Shown here: piece by piece, positions 22,751 through 34,900 of the stretch
Layout: each line of letters begins with the position of its first letter
How positions within the stretch are numbered: the stretch's first letter is position 1
From: Marsupella aquatica
Lineage: Eukaryota; Marchantiophyta
Length of the DNA stretch: 64,000 bases
Direction of reading: 5' to 3'
Assembly: GCA_973895155.1 (NCBI GenBank)
Contig: OZ316899.1
Location: forward strand, 5,952,001-6,016,000
Translations under genes and position numbers: made by a program
The notes under the pieces: model-generated
Databases searched by the model: none
Told to the model about the DNA's origin: nothing
The model's input: the letters and a program-made list of their open reading frames with translations, nothing else

Positions 22751-22855
22751 TATTGTGATGCGTGTTTGATCACAAAATATCTGAAGTCGATGACATGGCA
22801 AGACCATCCCGGCGTAAAAAAAAAGCTTTGCAAAAGGGGCCAATATGTAGTAGTG

Positions 22856-23505
22856 AATAGTGCAATCCTTTCGAGCTTCTCCTGTGGGAGTAGACAGTCT
22901 CCATACCAGTAGAGTTGACTGAGGTAAGCTGGGAGGTATGTTGGCTTTCCATTCTGTACAACATTGATTTGACTGAGGATGGTGTGTCTCAGTAACAATC
23001 CCCAATTAACTTCAGCAAGTCCTTTCCATGAAGTAACAAATGTGTTTGCTAAAGATACAGGTACCATATATGGTCGAGTGGGATGAAAAATTGGTACCCG
23101 AAACTCAAGGATGATCTGGAAGGTATAATCAATACATTGATTAAGCTTCCATCCAGCTTTTGTATTTCTTGTCCCAGCGAACATTGGATCAGATAAAGTA
23201 CTCTTTCCAGATTGTAAACCACAGCCTTCTAATGAACAACTAAAAGCGTCGGCCACGAACTCTAAGTCCCACTTCTCGGGATCTGCTCGAACAGTCTCAT
23301 GAAACACTTCTGGAATTTGTGACCCATCAACGAACTCGCGCAAGTAGGTAGGACACACAGAAGACCACGGAATGGATAGAAGTTTTCCCAGGTGCATAAC
23401 TTCTAGAGCATCGGTCAATAACATCAAATCCCTCTCGAGTGCGGGGTACTTCACCGGTATAGCTCTAGGAACAGGGAAGTCGCAACTCATCTCATCCACG
23501 CCCAC
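22856..23505 (-). pseudogene. LTR-encoded ORF of element A, 3' LTR copy (N-terminal part)
   Basis: ATG at 23505 on the minus strand, starting 'MGVDEMSCDF'. The frame is open through the 275-bp segment absent from the other LTR ('VSLANTFVTSWKGLAEVNW', 'YLSQLYWYGD') until CACTA-2 breaks it after 'KLERIAL' at 22856. The visible part is about 216 residues without a recognised catalytic motif. Weak resemblance to the gag-like or 'plant transposon protein' regions found in plant retroelements is possible. The intact stretch here shows that the ancestral LTR ORF was continuous. Confidence 0.6.
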
Positions 23506-24009
23506 AGCTATGGTTCTTGAAGTTGAGTCACTTACAAAAATCTAAGTCGCAAAACGATGACGCGTATTGGCGTGATCGCACATGAGCGTATAAATGCCAC
23601 AACGCTCAAGCGTCTTTGCGTATGGGCGTGAATGTCGAGGCCTTTGGTAGCAAACAGGGAAGTGAAAATGTTTGTCGCGAGCAGGTGGTCTAGTGAGTCA
23701 CTCTGTTACTTCCTCCTCATCGTCGACGGCTACTTTCAGTTTCCGGCAGGGTGGGCTGCATATACGCGTCTGAGCACATTAGCGCATAAGTGCCTACGCG
23801 TTGGAGCGTCTTAGCGGATTAGCTACTACTATGACTCCGATTTGACATGGCTGTAAAAGTAACTAGTTTTAGGAGACTACAGGGATGTACTTGAGGATGG
23901 CTTAACTACTCTAATGCTCCTAATTAATATAGATAACATGAGGCGAATCACTACTTATCTCAAAAAGTTCAAAGTTTTCACATAAATTCTGAATAACTGC
24001 TATATCACA
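22856..24009 (-). repeat. 3' LTR of element A (first 1.15 kb, broken by CACTA-2)
   Basis: On the minus strand it begins TGTGATATAG right after a polypurine tract. It matches 36063-35220 of the 5' LTR almost base for base. It keeps a 275-bp segment (22883-23157) and a segment of about 41 bases near 23772-23812 that the 5' LTR has lost. The shared part differs by only scattered, mostly transition changes. Confidence 0.9.
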
Positions 24010-24022
24010 TAGCCCCTTCTTC
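24010..24022 (-). promoter_or_regulatory. Polypurine tract of element A
   Basis: On the minus strand GAAGAAGGGGCTA directly precedes the LTR start TGTGATATAG. This is the expected position of the plus-strand DNA primer for reverse transcription. Element B has GCAGGGAGCTA in front of TGTGACGCC. Confidence 0.85.
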
Positions 24023-24047
24023 AAATGGCGATGTGTCCTCACAAGCC

Positions 24048-27000
24048 TTAATATTGAGGGACGAAATACTTCTTACCACGAAACCCATTAATTCTGGTAT
24101 CGAGTTCTTGTCTGTCCAGGGTGGTGAGAGTAAGAGAGCCATTTTCCCATATTTTAGTGACATGATATGGGCCGAGCCAATGAGTATGTAACTTTCCAGG
24201 GAATAACATATATCTTGAATCAAAAACAAGAACCAAATCGCCTGTTGTGATATGTATTGTCTTTAGTTTTTGATCATAACTCAGTTTTCTTCTGGACTGT
24301 TGAGTATTAGTTTCTTGAAGGGCAAATAAATGCTCTTCTTCCAATAGATCCAGGGTATCATATCGACAGTTTAAGCTGTCCTCTTCGTTCATCCTCTTCT
24401 CATCCAAAATTCTATGAGTAGGAATCTCAAATTCAACTGGGACAATACTATCTAATCCATATGTAAGAAAAAATGGAGTTTTCTTGCTGGTTATCTTTTC
24501 TGCTGTTCGATATGCCCACAGTGCTGAGGCTAATTTGGTATCCCAATCAACCTTGTGAGCAGAGACCATTTTATTCAAAATCTTACCCATATGCCGTTGG
24601 CTCTCTCTGTTAATCCATTGGCTCGGGGGTTGTATGGTGTGGTCTTTCGATGCTTAATAAGGTATTTGGAAGTAATAAGCTCAATAGTTTTATTCAAGAA
24701 ATGTAAGCCCCTATCACTCACCAGTAATAATGTGGTCAAATAGGAAAGCAGCTGCAGTGTCTTCGTTGTTCAGCCTAGTATGTTTAGCTTCAACCCATTT
24801 TGTGGCATAGTCCGTTGCTAAAATAATATACCGACTTCTGCTATATCTAGCTGCAGGAGTTATGGGTCCAATCATTTCTCAAAGGGGGCAAGAGGTAATA
24901 TTGGAGTCAAAGGCCATTTGGAGGATGCAGTTGGTTTACCTATCCGTTGGCAGGGATCACAACTTTTAATGAACTGATAAGTATCCTTGTGCATCGTCGG
25001 CCACCAAGAACCGGCATCTTTAATTTTTTTAACAATGGTATTAACCGCAAAATGCCCTCCACTTTGCTCTGTGTGCATAGCAGGAATTACTCGGGATATT
25101 TCTCGGTTTTCCAAACACCGGTGCAACTTTTGGTTGGGCAGTAATTTAAATAGAATTCCTTTAACTAATGTATAAGGACCAACTTTATGCATAAATACTG
25201 ATTTCTCTTCAGCCGTAAGTCCAGGTGGATAAGTTCCATGAGTGAGCATTTGAACTATATCATAATATTTAGATTCCTCTCCTTCAATATGCCAGATATG
25301 CCCATCAGGGAAATTATCTTCTAGAGGTTCTGCACTCTCTTGACCAGGTAAGCGGGAGAGAAAGTCAGCAATATCATGATGCTTACCAGCTCGGACTTCA
25401 ACCTCATAATCGAATTCTTGTAGAAGGAGTACCCACCTTGCTATCCTGCCACTTAAATCCGCCTGATTGACTAAGTATTTAAGGGAAGAATGATCTGTAT
25501 GAAAGATGGTCTTATAGCCCAACAAATAGTGTCTGAATTTCTTACAAGAAAATATTACCGCCAAGGCTTCTCTCTATGTTACTGTATAGTTCTTCTCAGC
25601 AGAGTTCATTTGTCGACTGGCATAATAAATAGGGTGGTCCTTTTTATTTTCGTCAAGCTGACTTAAGGCTACTCCAACACAAAAAGCAGACGCGTCTATA
25701 TATACATGAAAGGGTTTTTCCCAATTTGGTGGCTGAAGTATGGGGGCAGAGGTCAGTTTGCTTTTCTAGGCATCGAAAGCTAGCTGACGATCCTCAGTCC
25801 ACATATAATCTATGTCCTTTTTTAATAGCTGGGTGAGGTTCATGGCTAACTCAGCATATTTATGAATGAAGCGTCTATAATACCCAACATATCCGAGGAA
25901 TGCCCGAAGCTCTTTCAAATTACCTGGAGGTTGTAAGGCTTGAATAATGTGAACCTTTTCAGTATCCACCTCAATTCCTCTTTGTGATATGACATGATCT
26001 AGAAGAATTCCTTCCTTCATTCTGATAAAGCATTTATCTGGGTGAAGGCATAGCTGGGACTCTCGACATCGCTGAAAAGTTTGCTCAAGATGATGTAAAT
26101 GAAGTTTTGCAGCTCCATAAACACAGAAATCATCTATGAATATTTCTAAAAAAATTCTGAGAAAATCCTGGAAAATAATCATCATGATTCTTTGAAAGGT
26201 GCCTGGTGCATTACATAAGCCAAATGGCATCACCCGAAATGCATAAGTTCCCCAATCTGTGGTAAAGGTTGTTTTATCTTGGTCCTCTTCCCTGATGGAT
26301 ACTTGATTGTAACCCGAGTAGCCATCTAAAAAGCTGTAAAGTTCATGAAGAGCCACCATATCCAATACCATATCAATGAAAGGTAAAGGGTACTAATGAT
26401 CCTTCCGGGTGGCGTCATTAAGTTTTCTGAAATCCTGACATACTCTGATCTTTGGTTTACCATCAGGTCCAGGCTTCTTTGGAACAATTACAATTGGTGA
26501 TACCCATTCACTACTGAGTACTGGATAAATGAAGCCGGCTGATAGTAACTTATCAAGCTCCTCCTTAACCATAATGGAATACTTTGGATTTAGTCGATAC
26601 TGGCATTGTCTTATTGGTATAGCCCCTGGTAACAGATCAATTCTATGTTCTCCCAGTTTAGGGTGTATACCTTTAAGGTCAGTATGACTCCAGGCAAAGA
26701 CATCTCGATATTGTTGTAGCAAGGAAATATACTTCTCTCTTAATTCCCCTTGTATATGGTCACTAATATTTAAAAACTTTCCTGGCTCAATCTCCACATT
26801 CTGACACTTCCGCGGGTCAACAATCACATCAGTTAAATTAGCAGGGGTTTTCTCCCATGATCCCTCCAAGGCTAGTAGGTCACTGTCAGATCCCGACCCC
26901 CTGGTTAATTGTCATTTTGGAACTGACCCAGTATTTTCTTCTTCTGTCTCAAATACTGAGAGATAGTTAACCTCTGAGAATTTGTGAGTAGTAGTTAGTA

Positions 27001-27948
27001 GATTAGAATCCAAAAAATCAGAGGTATATCCGTCATCACTTTGTGTTTCTCCTGATATTGGTCATTTACCCAGCGTAAGGTCACTTTAGGACTCCCAAAA
27101 GATAATTCCTGATTCTTCCAGTTCACGTTTACCTTGGCTTTATATAACCATGGCCTGCCTAGGAGTACTGGGAAACTAGAAGGTATGTCTGGGTTAATCA
27201 CAATATAATCCAATAGAAAAGTAAGGCCAGTGATGTCAGTGGGTACCTTCAACAATCGCCCTTTAGGAACCACTCTGGATTGATCAGCCATTCTCAATAT
27301 CTTAGGTGTATGCTCAAACTTAGTGTAACCCAATTTAAATGCTGTATCTTGAGTCATAAGATTCACACTTGAACCTCCATCTATAGGAACTCCAGAAATT
27401 ACACAACCATTAATTTGAATATCAACTTCAGGGGGTCCTTTATCAATCCATTCCAGTCTTCTCACATCAACCTCCGGCAATTTCCTCCTCCGCCGGGGTC
27501 TGGTGACGAGGCTTTTAAGCTGTTTCCGATAAATAGGATTGTCTTCTAATAATTCTCCCATAGTGATGTTAGCCAAATGATTTTTGACGACTTCAACAAT
27601 ATCATATGCACTCTTTTGGGGTACTATCTTGTCCATATTTTTCTTAATAAATTCTTGTGTTTCAGCAGGTTTAACTTTCACAGTAAGTTCCGCAATTTGA
27701 GCTTTTACCTCATCAGAGATATCTGGGGCGTAATATTTTGGGTCATTTCGGTCATAATCAGGGTCTTGTTCTTTTGGTAAACCTTCCTCTGCAGGTCTCC
27801 TTTCCTTTTTCTCCGGTGATTTGGATTGCCGCTTCTTCTTCCCTTTCCTTGAATCTGATACTTCTTTCCCCTTAGTGTGGGATCTGGTAGTGGCAAAAAT
27901 ATCTAAAACCCTATCTCTCTCCTGGATTCTCTTATTGGGAGTACCCAC
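24048..27948 (-). pseudogene. pol of element A: protease, reverse transcriptase, RNase H, integrase
   Basis: Minus-strand order: protease with 'PIDGGSSVN' (near 27380) and 'FPVLLGRPWLY'; RT with 'YSIMVKEELDKLL', 'WVSPIVIVPKK', 'FRVMPFGLCNAPGTFQR' and the catalytic 'FIDDF' near 26135; RNase H with 'FHVYIDAS' and 'TDHSSLKYLV'; integrase with the H-H-C-C finger 'AMHTEQSGGHF ... CDPCQRIG', second catalytic D in 'LLVSDRG' (near 24710) and E in 'LTERANG' (near 24600); and a C-terminal part with 'TGDLVLVFDSRYM' to a stop at 24048. Stops or frameshifts occur near 26995-26880, 26392, 25765, 25575 and several times at 24872-24590, where the bases around the first integrase aspartate seem deleted. RT residues look intact; integrase is not functional. 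Confidence 0.9.
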
Positions 27949-27976
27949 AACATTTGGTTTAACCAGCTGACTTACT

Positions 27977-30094
27977 TCAACATCTGGTATGGTTGCAACA
28001 AGCTAGGGGTTGATTAAACACAGGATGATGAGCTGATGCTTCTGACCAAGAGATGTGGTGAACATCTTCCAGCTGAATAAAATTACAATTCTTGGTCTGT
28101 TCAGAATATACCATTTGCACATTAGCTTCCCCTTTGGTTGGCTCTTTAGTAGGGTCTTGAGCAAATCTGACCATCATCTTTGGTTTGGGCGGGCTTGGGC
28201 ATTCCACTGGTAAATGGCCTTCCTTTCCGCAGTTACCACAGATAGGGGTATAACCAACTTCTTGCTTAGGATAAGGGCATTGAGGAGAGTAATGGCCCTT
28301 TTGGCCGCAATTCCAGCAGGTACCTTGTTCTCGTGGTGCTCCCCTTGGTGGGTATCCACCAGGCGGTCCCATAGGGGGTCTAGGTACAGGTCTATTATAT
28401 GATGATATGGGTCTGTTCATCGGCTTTTGTGATGCCCAAGTCATAGGTGCAGTTGCGGATGGAAAATACTGAGCAGGCTGATTTGTCTCAACTGCATAGG
28501 TAGGCTCAAACTCATATTCTTCCCCTTCTTGCTCGTTAATATAATGGATAGATGTTTTACCAACAGGACATTCATGAGTATAATGTCCTTGTTGATTACA
28601 CCTAGTGCACCAAACATTTGCTCTCTGTGAGGGTGGAGGTTTCCGATAAGGTTTAACCCCAGCAAGGTTTACCAAAAGTTTAGAGAGTTGACCGGTAATT
28701 GAATCCACTACCCGGCTTAAGTTCTTAGCTTTTGTATTTACAGCTGGTTTTACCATTCTCTTTTTCTTTTTCTTTACCTCTTCCTCTTCTGAGCTGGATT
28801 CAGATCCACTGCTACTAGAAGTCGTGTCAGATTCATCCTCACTGCTGGATGTAGAACTATCATCATCATCTTCTGATGTGGTGGGAGAACCAGATTTATT
28901 AGATTTCCTCTTGCTTTTCTTTGTTTTCTTCTTTTTAGTTTTCCTACCTTTTCTCTGTGCCATTTCTGCATCGACATATTTTTGAGCTGCCTCTTGGGCT
29001 TCATCTAAGGTGGTGCCTCCTTCTCGTCAAACATATACACCAATATTTTTAGGCAGTCCATTTATAAACCAATCCCGCACTGTGGATTTGGATGTTGCAG
29101 GATTATACTTATCTACTAGATCAAGTAGTTTGTCTGAATATTTTCTCACCGATCCATATTTCTTCATCCTCATTCTGGAGATTTTAGTAAATGCTCGTGC
29201 AGATGCCCCATCCTCTTTGAATTTCTCCAGAAAGGCTCTTTTAACTTTATCCCAGTCATTTTTATCAGGAAATCGATCATACCATTTTTGGGCATTTTTC
29301 TTCATCAAACCTCCAAAGATGGATGCCTTTTCTACATCAACACTCTGTCCGTTGGAGGTTGCAGATGCTTCAAATTCTTTTAAATAAACCTCTGCATCTT
29401 CTTTAGATGTACCCATAAATTTATCATACCTGATATTATTGCGGACCATGGTGTTTGCAGGGGTTGGAGAAAATAAGTTGGCAAGAATAGACCCTGACGT
29501 GGAAAGTGTAGAACTTGAAGTGGACTTAGTTGAAGTGCTTGGGCTACCCTGTGAACTGATAGATGTAGGTGAGAGGTCTTTAGTTTCTAAAGAATCTGTG
29601 GTTATAGTCCTTTGTACATGAACAGGAGTGTTAGAGAATTCCTCTGAGGCGTCTGGAATTAATTGGTCATTTATTTCTTGTTGAGCATTTGCAACAATTC
29701 TTTCCCTTGCAGGTTCTGTGGAATTCTGTCCACTTTCCCATGTGCCTTGATCTCCAAGTATTTTAAAACCAGGAGTTCCTCGGTATTCCTCAAAACTAAT
29801 CGACCTTTGTCTATGAATACTTTTCTTTTTAGGCTTAGGTGGTACAATTAATTTAGGACCAAACCTCAAATTTACAAATAAGGGTCTACTAGTGGCAGGA
29901 CTTTCCATAGTTCCACCTTGCGTACTTTGCTGTATTAATGATACTCTGGCGCTAACACTTCCTGTCTGAGGAAAATCTGGTGACTGAAAATCAGTGAGCA
30001 AATTTCTGGGTTCGACCTCTGCTTCTGAGTGTTCACTTTGTGAGGATGAAGCTCTTTTCTTCTTCTGCCAAATTGGTTGGCTTTTCTCAGACAT
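27977..30094 (-). pseudogene. gag of element A with three CCHC zinc knuckles
   Basis: ATG at 30094. It has an N-terminal low-complexity serine/threonine-rich region, then a capsid-type domain ('FMGTSKEDAEVYLKEF', 'WYDRFPDKNDWDKVKRAFLEKF', 'WFINGLP'), a K/S/E-rich linker, and three knuckles: CTRCNQQGHYTHEC, CWNCGQKGHYSPQC and CGNCGKEGHLPVEC (about 28600, 28310 and 28230). One in-frame TGA at 29027-29029 is the only break within about 2.1 kb. Pol lies downstream in a different frame, with gag ending at 27977, so pol expression would need a frameshift. Element B has a related gag with the same knuckle number. Confidence 0.88.
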
Positions 30095-30176
30095 TCCTCA
30101 TCTCGTCCTCTGGTACTGTCTTACCCCGGTTGACTGCCTTTATAAATCACTGAATCCAAGATGTACTCAAAAGGAT

Positions 30177-30500
30177 TCAGGGAAGGTGTGATTCCTGCGG
30201 TCTAATTACATAAAAATCCAAGTGATAGAGGTCATCACCAATTTGAATTGGTACCGACTTAAGCTCCCCCACAGGTTTAATCAATTTGCCATTGATCCAA
30301 AACTGTGTGTAAGTAGCCAGAAGTGGTGCAAGTGCCAGGCTTTGAGCCAGTCGAGCCGAAAGTAGATTGATTCTTAATCCTCTGTCTATAGAGACTTCTT
30401 TGATCAAGTGCCCCGCAAGCCTGACTTGAGATTCAAAAGAACTCTGAATGGATCTTGCGAACACATTGGAGGGATGCATCGTGGCTTTAACTGTGAACAT
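30177..30500 (-). pseudogene. Retropepsin-like fragment upstream of gag (element A leader)
   Basis: A 107-codon ORF aligns by eye with the protease of the same element: 'IKEVSIDRGLRINLL' against 'ISGVPIDGGSSVNLM', and 'PVGELKSVPIQIG...LDFYVI' against 'PKGRLLKVPTDIT...LDYIVI'. It lies between the primer-binding site and gag, which is not the normal place for a protease. The active-site D-G-G is D-R-G here, so catalysis is unlikely. It may be a duplicated, degenerate domain or the relic of another element. Confidence 0.5.
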
Positions 30501-31917
30501 GTCGTTTCAAAGCTTAAGCTCCGAAAAGCCTCTAGTTCCTGGTGACGAGCAGTCGCCTCTCCTTCTTCCCGGAGGTGCGTTCTGGATGGATCTCCCTTAG
30601 TTGAGGGCGATAGTTTGCGGTATACCGTAGCTCAGAGTCTCAAAGGATGCGCTTCTTCCGCAGTGGCGTCGGGAAGTTCGAGCAGGTGCGACAGTTCAGG
30701 TCTCCGAGCTCAGAAGCGTAGAGGCATCTTGGCGCATTAGCGCCATTTCACCCAGATACCACGTTTCGCTCTATCGACACCTCCTTACATCTGACTCACA
30801 TACGTATTCTAAAAAAATCCTGTATACCATAACAATACTTATCTGATTCTACTACCCCTCTGAACTTCACTTCGGAGTATTGCACTAGCCAATTCTGCAA
30901 TGGATATTACAGTATACCTTTCTCCTGTAATCCTACCATTTAATTTTAGCATAACCAAATGCAAATTGGATCCTTCCCACCAAGTTATGGATAACCAATG
31001 CACTCCACATCTACCCCTCACACTTAAAACCCAAGTTTGCACATATCTATTGTGTAGATTCCTAACTCGTAAGGACCCTAATGACCTAATGGGTGGGGGC
31101 ATTCTACTTAAAATTCTACAACTTAAATTTTTGGCCACACAGCCTAATTTCTTAATTTCCTAACATAATGTTTCTTCCTAATTCAATCCAATGTCTCCTA
31201 TTATAAAAAGTTTTAACATATCTTGCATCAATGATTCAATTCACAACTCTGACTCCTAATTTCTCACTCTTCCTCCTACATTAGGAAAACCATGTCTCTA
31301 GATTAAGTTCAGAATTTTCCCTTAACCTAAAAATTCACTCTTCCCTAACTAGCATAAATTTCTCCTAACTTGCTATAAAATTCCAAAGGATTACAAATTC
31401 TTCATTCCCTTAATTAACTAAGCACCCTTACATCTTTCTTTCTTGGCTTTAATTTCCCTCCTCTTTCTTCTTACGGATGGAAGGGCTTCCTCCCTTATCA
31501 CCTCTACAAATGCTCCAGGGGCATTTTCCAGGGTGTATGGTCGCACTTCAAACACTGCAATTTGCCATTCCTCCAATACATCCAGTAGAATAGGACTGCC
31601 AAGAAAATTTAACTTTTAATTTGGCATCGACTGCTAGCCTCCCTCTTGTACTTCTTCTCAAAGAGGTTGATTAATTAGGACTTTGAGAAGGATGATCTTC
31701 CTATAGGAAAATTGGAGCTTCCTTGGTAATTCACCTCTCTCCCTTTTGTATACAAGGTCATTAAAAAGAACAGCACCAATGACTTCTTTGCAGTTGGATT
31801 CTTTCTCCTCCTTCTTGCATTGGTTCCTCTTCGTTCTTCTTAAAAATCCCTCTTCTACTTAGGGTCCACAATTAATTTAATCATTCACTGCCTGAATGAA
31901 AAATCATTCCTAAATCT
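30501..31917 (-). other. 5' untranslated leader of element A
   Basis: About 1.4 kb between the primer-binding site and the retropepsin-like ORF. There is a GC-richer block at 30535-30775 and an AT-rich block from 30790 to 31910. No supported ORF was seen; a 99-codon minus ORF at 30839-31138 has no recognisable content. Confidence 0.5.
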
Positions 31918-31937
31918 GTTCCCCGGCAGCGGCACCA
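31918..31937 (-). promoter_or_regulatory. Primer-binding site, tRNA-Asp type (element A)
   Basis: On the minus strand TGGTGCCGCTGCCGGGGAAC starts five bases after the LTR end ...TACATACA. It is nearly complementary to the 3' end of plant tRNA-Asp, which pairs with TGGCGCCGTTGCCGGGGA, a site used by Athila-type plant elements. This fixes the inner edge of the 5' LTR. Confidence 0.85.
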
Positions 31938-31942
31938 AAAAT

Positions 31943-34900
31943 TGTATGTAGTATCACACAAGGGACATAAATAAACATTTAAGATCCAAAACTCGGTATT
32001 CGTTCCCATGGAAGAACATGTAAGGAATGATTTTCTATGATTTAGCACTTTTGAATGACTTAAGTAACAAAAACACAAAGGTGAGCCTTTTACTATGGTT
32101 GCTCAGCAAGACATAGTTTTGAATGTTTGCTTAACATTGTAAATAAATTAACAAATGGAAACAATTAACAAAACACAATGAAAATCTTGAGGTATGGTGA
32201 GGGAGTTAGGAAACAACCAAGGTGACTCATCAACATAACTTCATTTGATATGATTTAGGTGGTATATCCGCAAGAATATTTCTGGAAAGGATCACGGTAC
32301 TAGGATGATTACTAAAATGTCGTCAACATGTCTCAACTTTTCCTTCCAAGGTACTGAGTGGAGACTAGTAATCAATCACTTCTGTATCCAATCGGTACTT
32401 TGTGTCACAAATAAGAGATACCATCATGATCAAATTTGAAGCCATAAGTACTTGGTAAGCAACAATCTTTGCATCCCGTGCACAAGCAATGTCACGTCAA
32501 AACCTATGCATCAAGAATTAAGGAATATGTGAAACATCACCAACAAGGAATCTATTTCCACATACTCAACAGATTTAACAATCACAATAATTTTACTTCA
32601 AGGGTCCAAACTTCTCATTCATTTAGACTTGAAGAGGGAAGAATTCATTTGTATTAAGTACTCATATGCAATGGAGTGCTTGCTACAAATGGAGGTAACA
32701 AAGTTGCAATCTTGCAACTAAGCGCTCATGAAATTTCTTCACACCATAAATGACATGAGAACTACTACTTATATGCTAGGAGGAACAAAAAGGGAAAACA
32801 AATAATGAAAGGACATGCCCTTTCTTATCTCAAGGGTCATGGTCAAAGTAAAAGTAACAAAAGTGTACTACAGGAGTACTTATGGTTCAGTGGAATGTTA
32901 CTGGAATGAAAAACTAACTAAAAGATATTTCAGGGGTTAACTATTGTAAAAGGGAATTTGTGGTAAAGCTAATGAATAGGGGTTTTATCCAAATTTTAAT
33001 TTCTAAACTAAAAGTCATAAAAAGGTGAGACTTTGCTGAAGTGGTCTCTGATGTATATTCTTCATGCTGGAAAAATATGAGACTTTTCTGAGGTGCCTAA
33101 GTGTCTCAATAAAATAGGTAAAAGTGTTAAAAATGTTACAGAAAACGAAAACCGGAAAATTATCTAAGTGCTGGGCGCATAAGCGCATTCGCGTCTAAGC
33201 AGAAAACAACAAAACAAAAATATTTTTAACTTTCAAACCACATATCGGTTTGAGTTGAAATTTTCAGGGTAGGTTCTATTACATAAGGGCTACCTCCTGG
33301 AAAAAAGTATGAGATTTTTTTGACTACTTTAAATATTTAACTAAAATTGTGTAGCTCTATATAACTTAACTATGGTCGCAGTAGAGCTAATCTTGTTGGA
33401 GTAGTGCCGTCGGATCTGGTTGCTGAGCTCTGGTGTAGGTGCTGGTCTGCATAGCTTCTCGAATTGTATCCATATCTTGAGTGTGATGCCGATAGAAAGG
33501 TAAGGACTTCCGCTATCGTTCAAGATCAAGTACAGGAAGTGGCCTTCGGTGTAGCATGGTATTTACCTTGCTAGCTTGCATGTAAATACCAATGAAGTCG
33601 TAAGTGCAGCAAGTAGCATGGTAGTTTTGAGAAAACTTGGCCATGAATATCTCGGAGTCTCTGGCAAGTGGTAGAAATGAAGTAACTCTAGGTAGGAGTT
33701 CACGCCACTTCAGAATATACTTTGTTAATCGCTGAGAAGTAATGTTATTCCAGATCCTCTGCTTCTTAGAGACTGGAGTAACAAATCGTTGGAGGACAAC
33801 AGGCTGGACTGGAGAAGCTTCATGATTCATCTGAAATCTCCTCTTGGTTTGTCTTAAGAAGACAATGATGAACTCCAGGACATAAGCAGGTAGATTCCCG
33901 AAATAAGCTAGAGCGAGATCTCCATTCTCCAATACAAGGTGTCCAACAAGGATCATGACAGCGAGAACAGGGCAAAAATACTCAGCTTCTGTCTAGATCT
34001 CATCCATTTATGCTATCTCCAAGCGAGTGACCTCTAGCAGATGAAGTTTCAAGATATAAAGGCATTCAACCCTCTTCTTATGGTAATATTTCCAAAACTC
34101 TAAAATAGGAGGGGATCTAAGGTCTGAGACTCTAACAAACTCAGCAAACTGTTTAATACTTTCCTGAGGGGTTTTTGGATCAATATGCAGGGTAGGGATA
34201 AAATTAACTTGGCATGATTTGTCTTGATTGGGTGGAAGAGTGTCAGGGAAAGAAATGGCAAGATGTGCACCTGCAGGAGTGATCTCAGGTTCTAGAAAAC
34301 TAGGAAAAAGTTGGTTTGGTTGATTTGAAGGACTATAAGGAGAGGTAGGTGAATGGCTAGAAGGAGAACTAGAATAAGAAATGGGAGAGCCTGATGCTGA
34401 GGTATGATAGCGAACTGCAGAGTAAACTTGCTTGGTATTGCAGCCGAACATCTGAGTGAATCTATGGACGAGATCTTCACAGTATTCCAAGTGGTGGTCG
34501 TGGCTTGAAATACGTGATAATCTATACATAACCTCATCTAATACTTCGATCAAATGATCAGGATCACACTCCAACATCTTGCAAATCTCACCTCCAAGAT
34601 TAAAGTAGTACTCAGCTGAATGTCGGGGTGAAGTATTCACAATTTGTTGAAGATCCGTTCCCAACGGTGGTAATCTCTCATCTATTGGGGATCCCATGAT
34701 AGTGTCGAGATTCTCGATATCTGTTGGAGAAAGGTGATGTATAGTCCTAGGGGCTTCTGATTGTCCTTTGATGAACGGATGTTTTGATTGGATAGGACTC
34801 TGGGTGGGTGAATAAATGGAAGTGGGACTGTATGGAGTAATACAGTTACAGGTTGGCGAGGGTTGAGTAACAGAAGCAATCTTAATCTATCTACAATAGG

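Larger units (their letters stand above)
20036..22855 (+). mobile_element. CACTA transposon CACTA-2, left half missing
   Basis: The element starts in the middle of the tnp2 gene and ends with TAGTG at 22851-22855. The next bases, AAT, fit a 3-bp target duplication: the uninterrupted relative in the other LTR of element A reads CCAATAGTGC at 35215-35224. It therefore jumped into the 3' LTR of element A. The left terminus, the promoter, any SET gene and the first third of tnp2 are missing, as is the part of the LTR that should lie beyond the left end. Confidence 0.8.
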
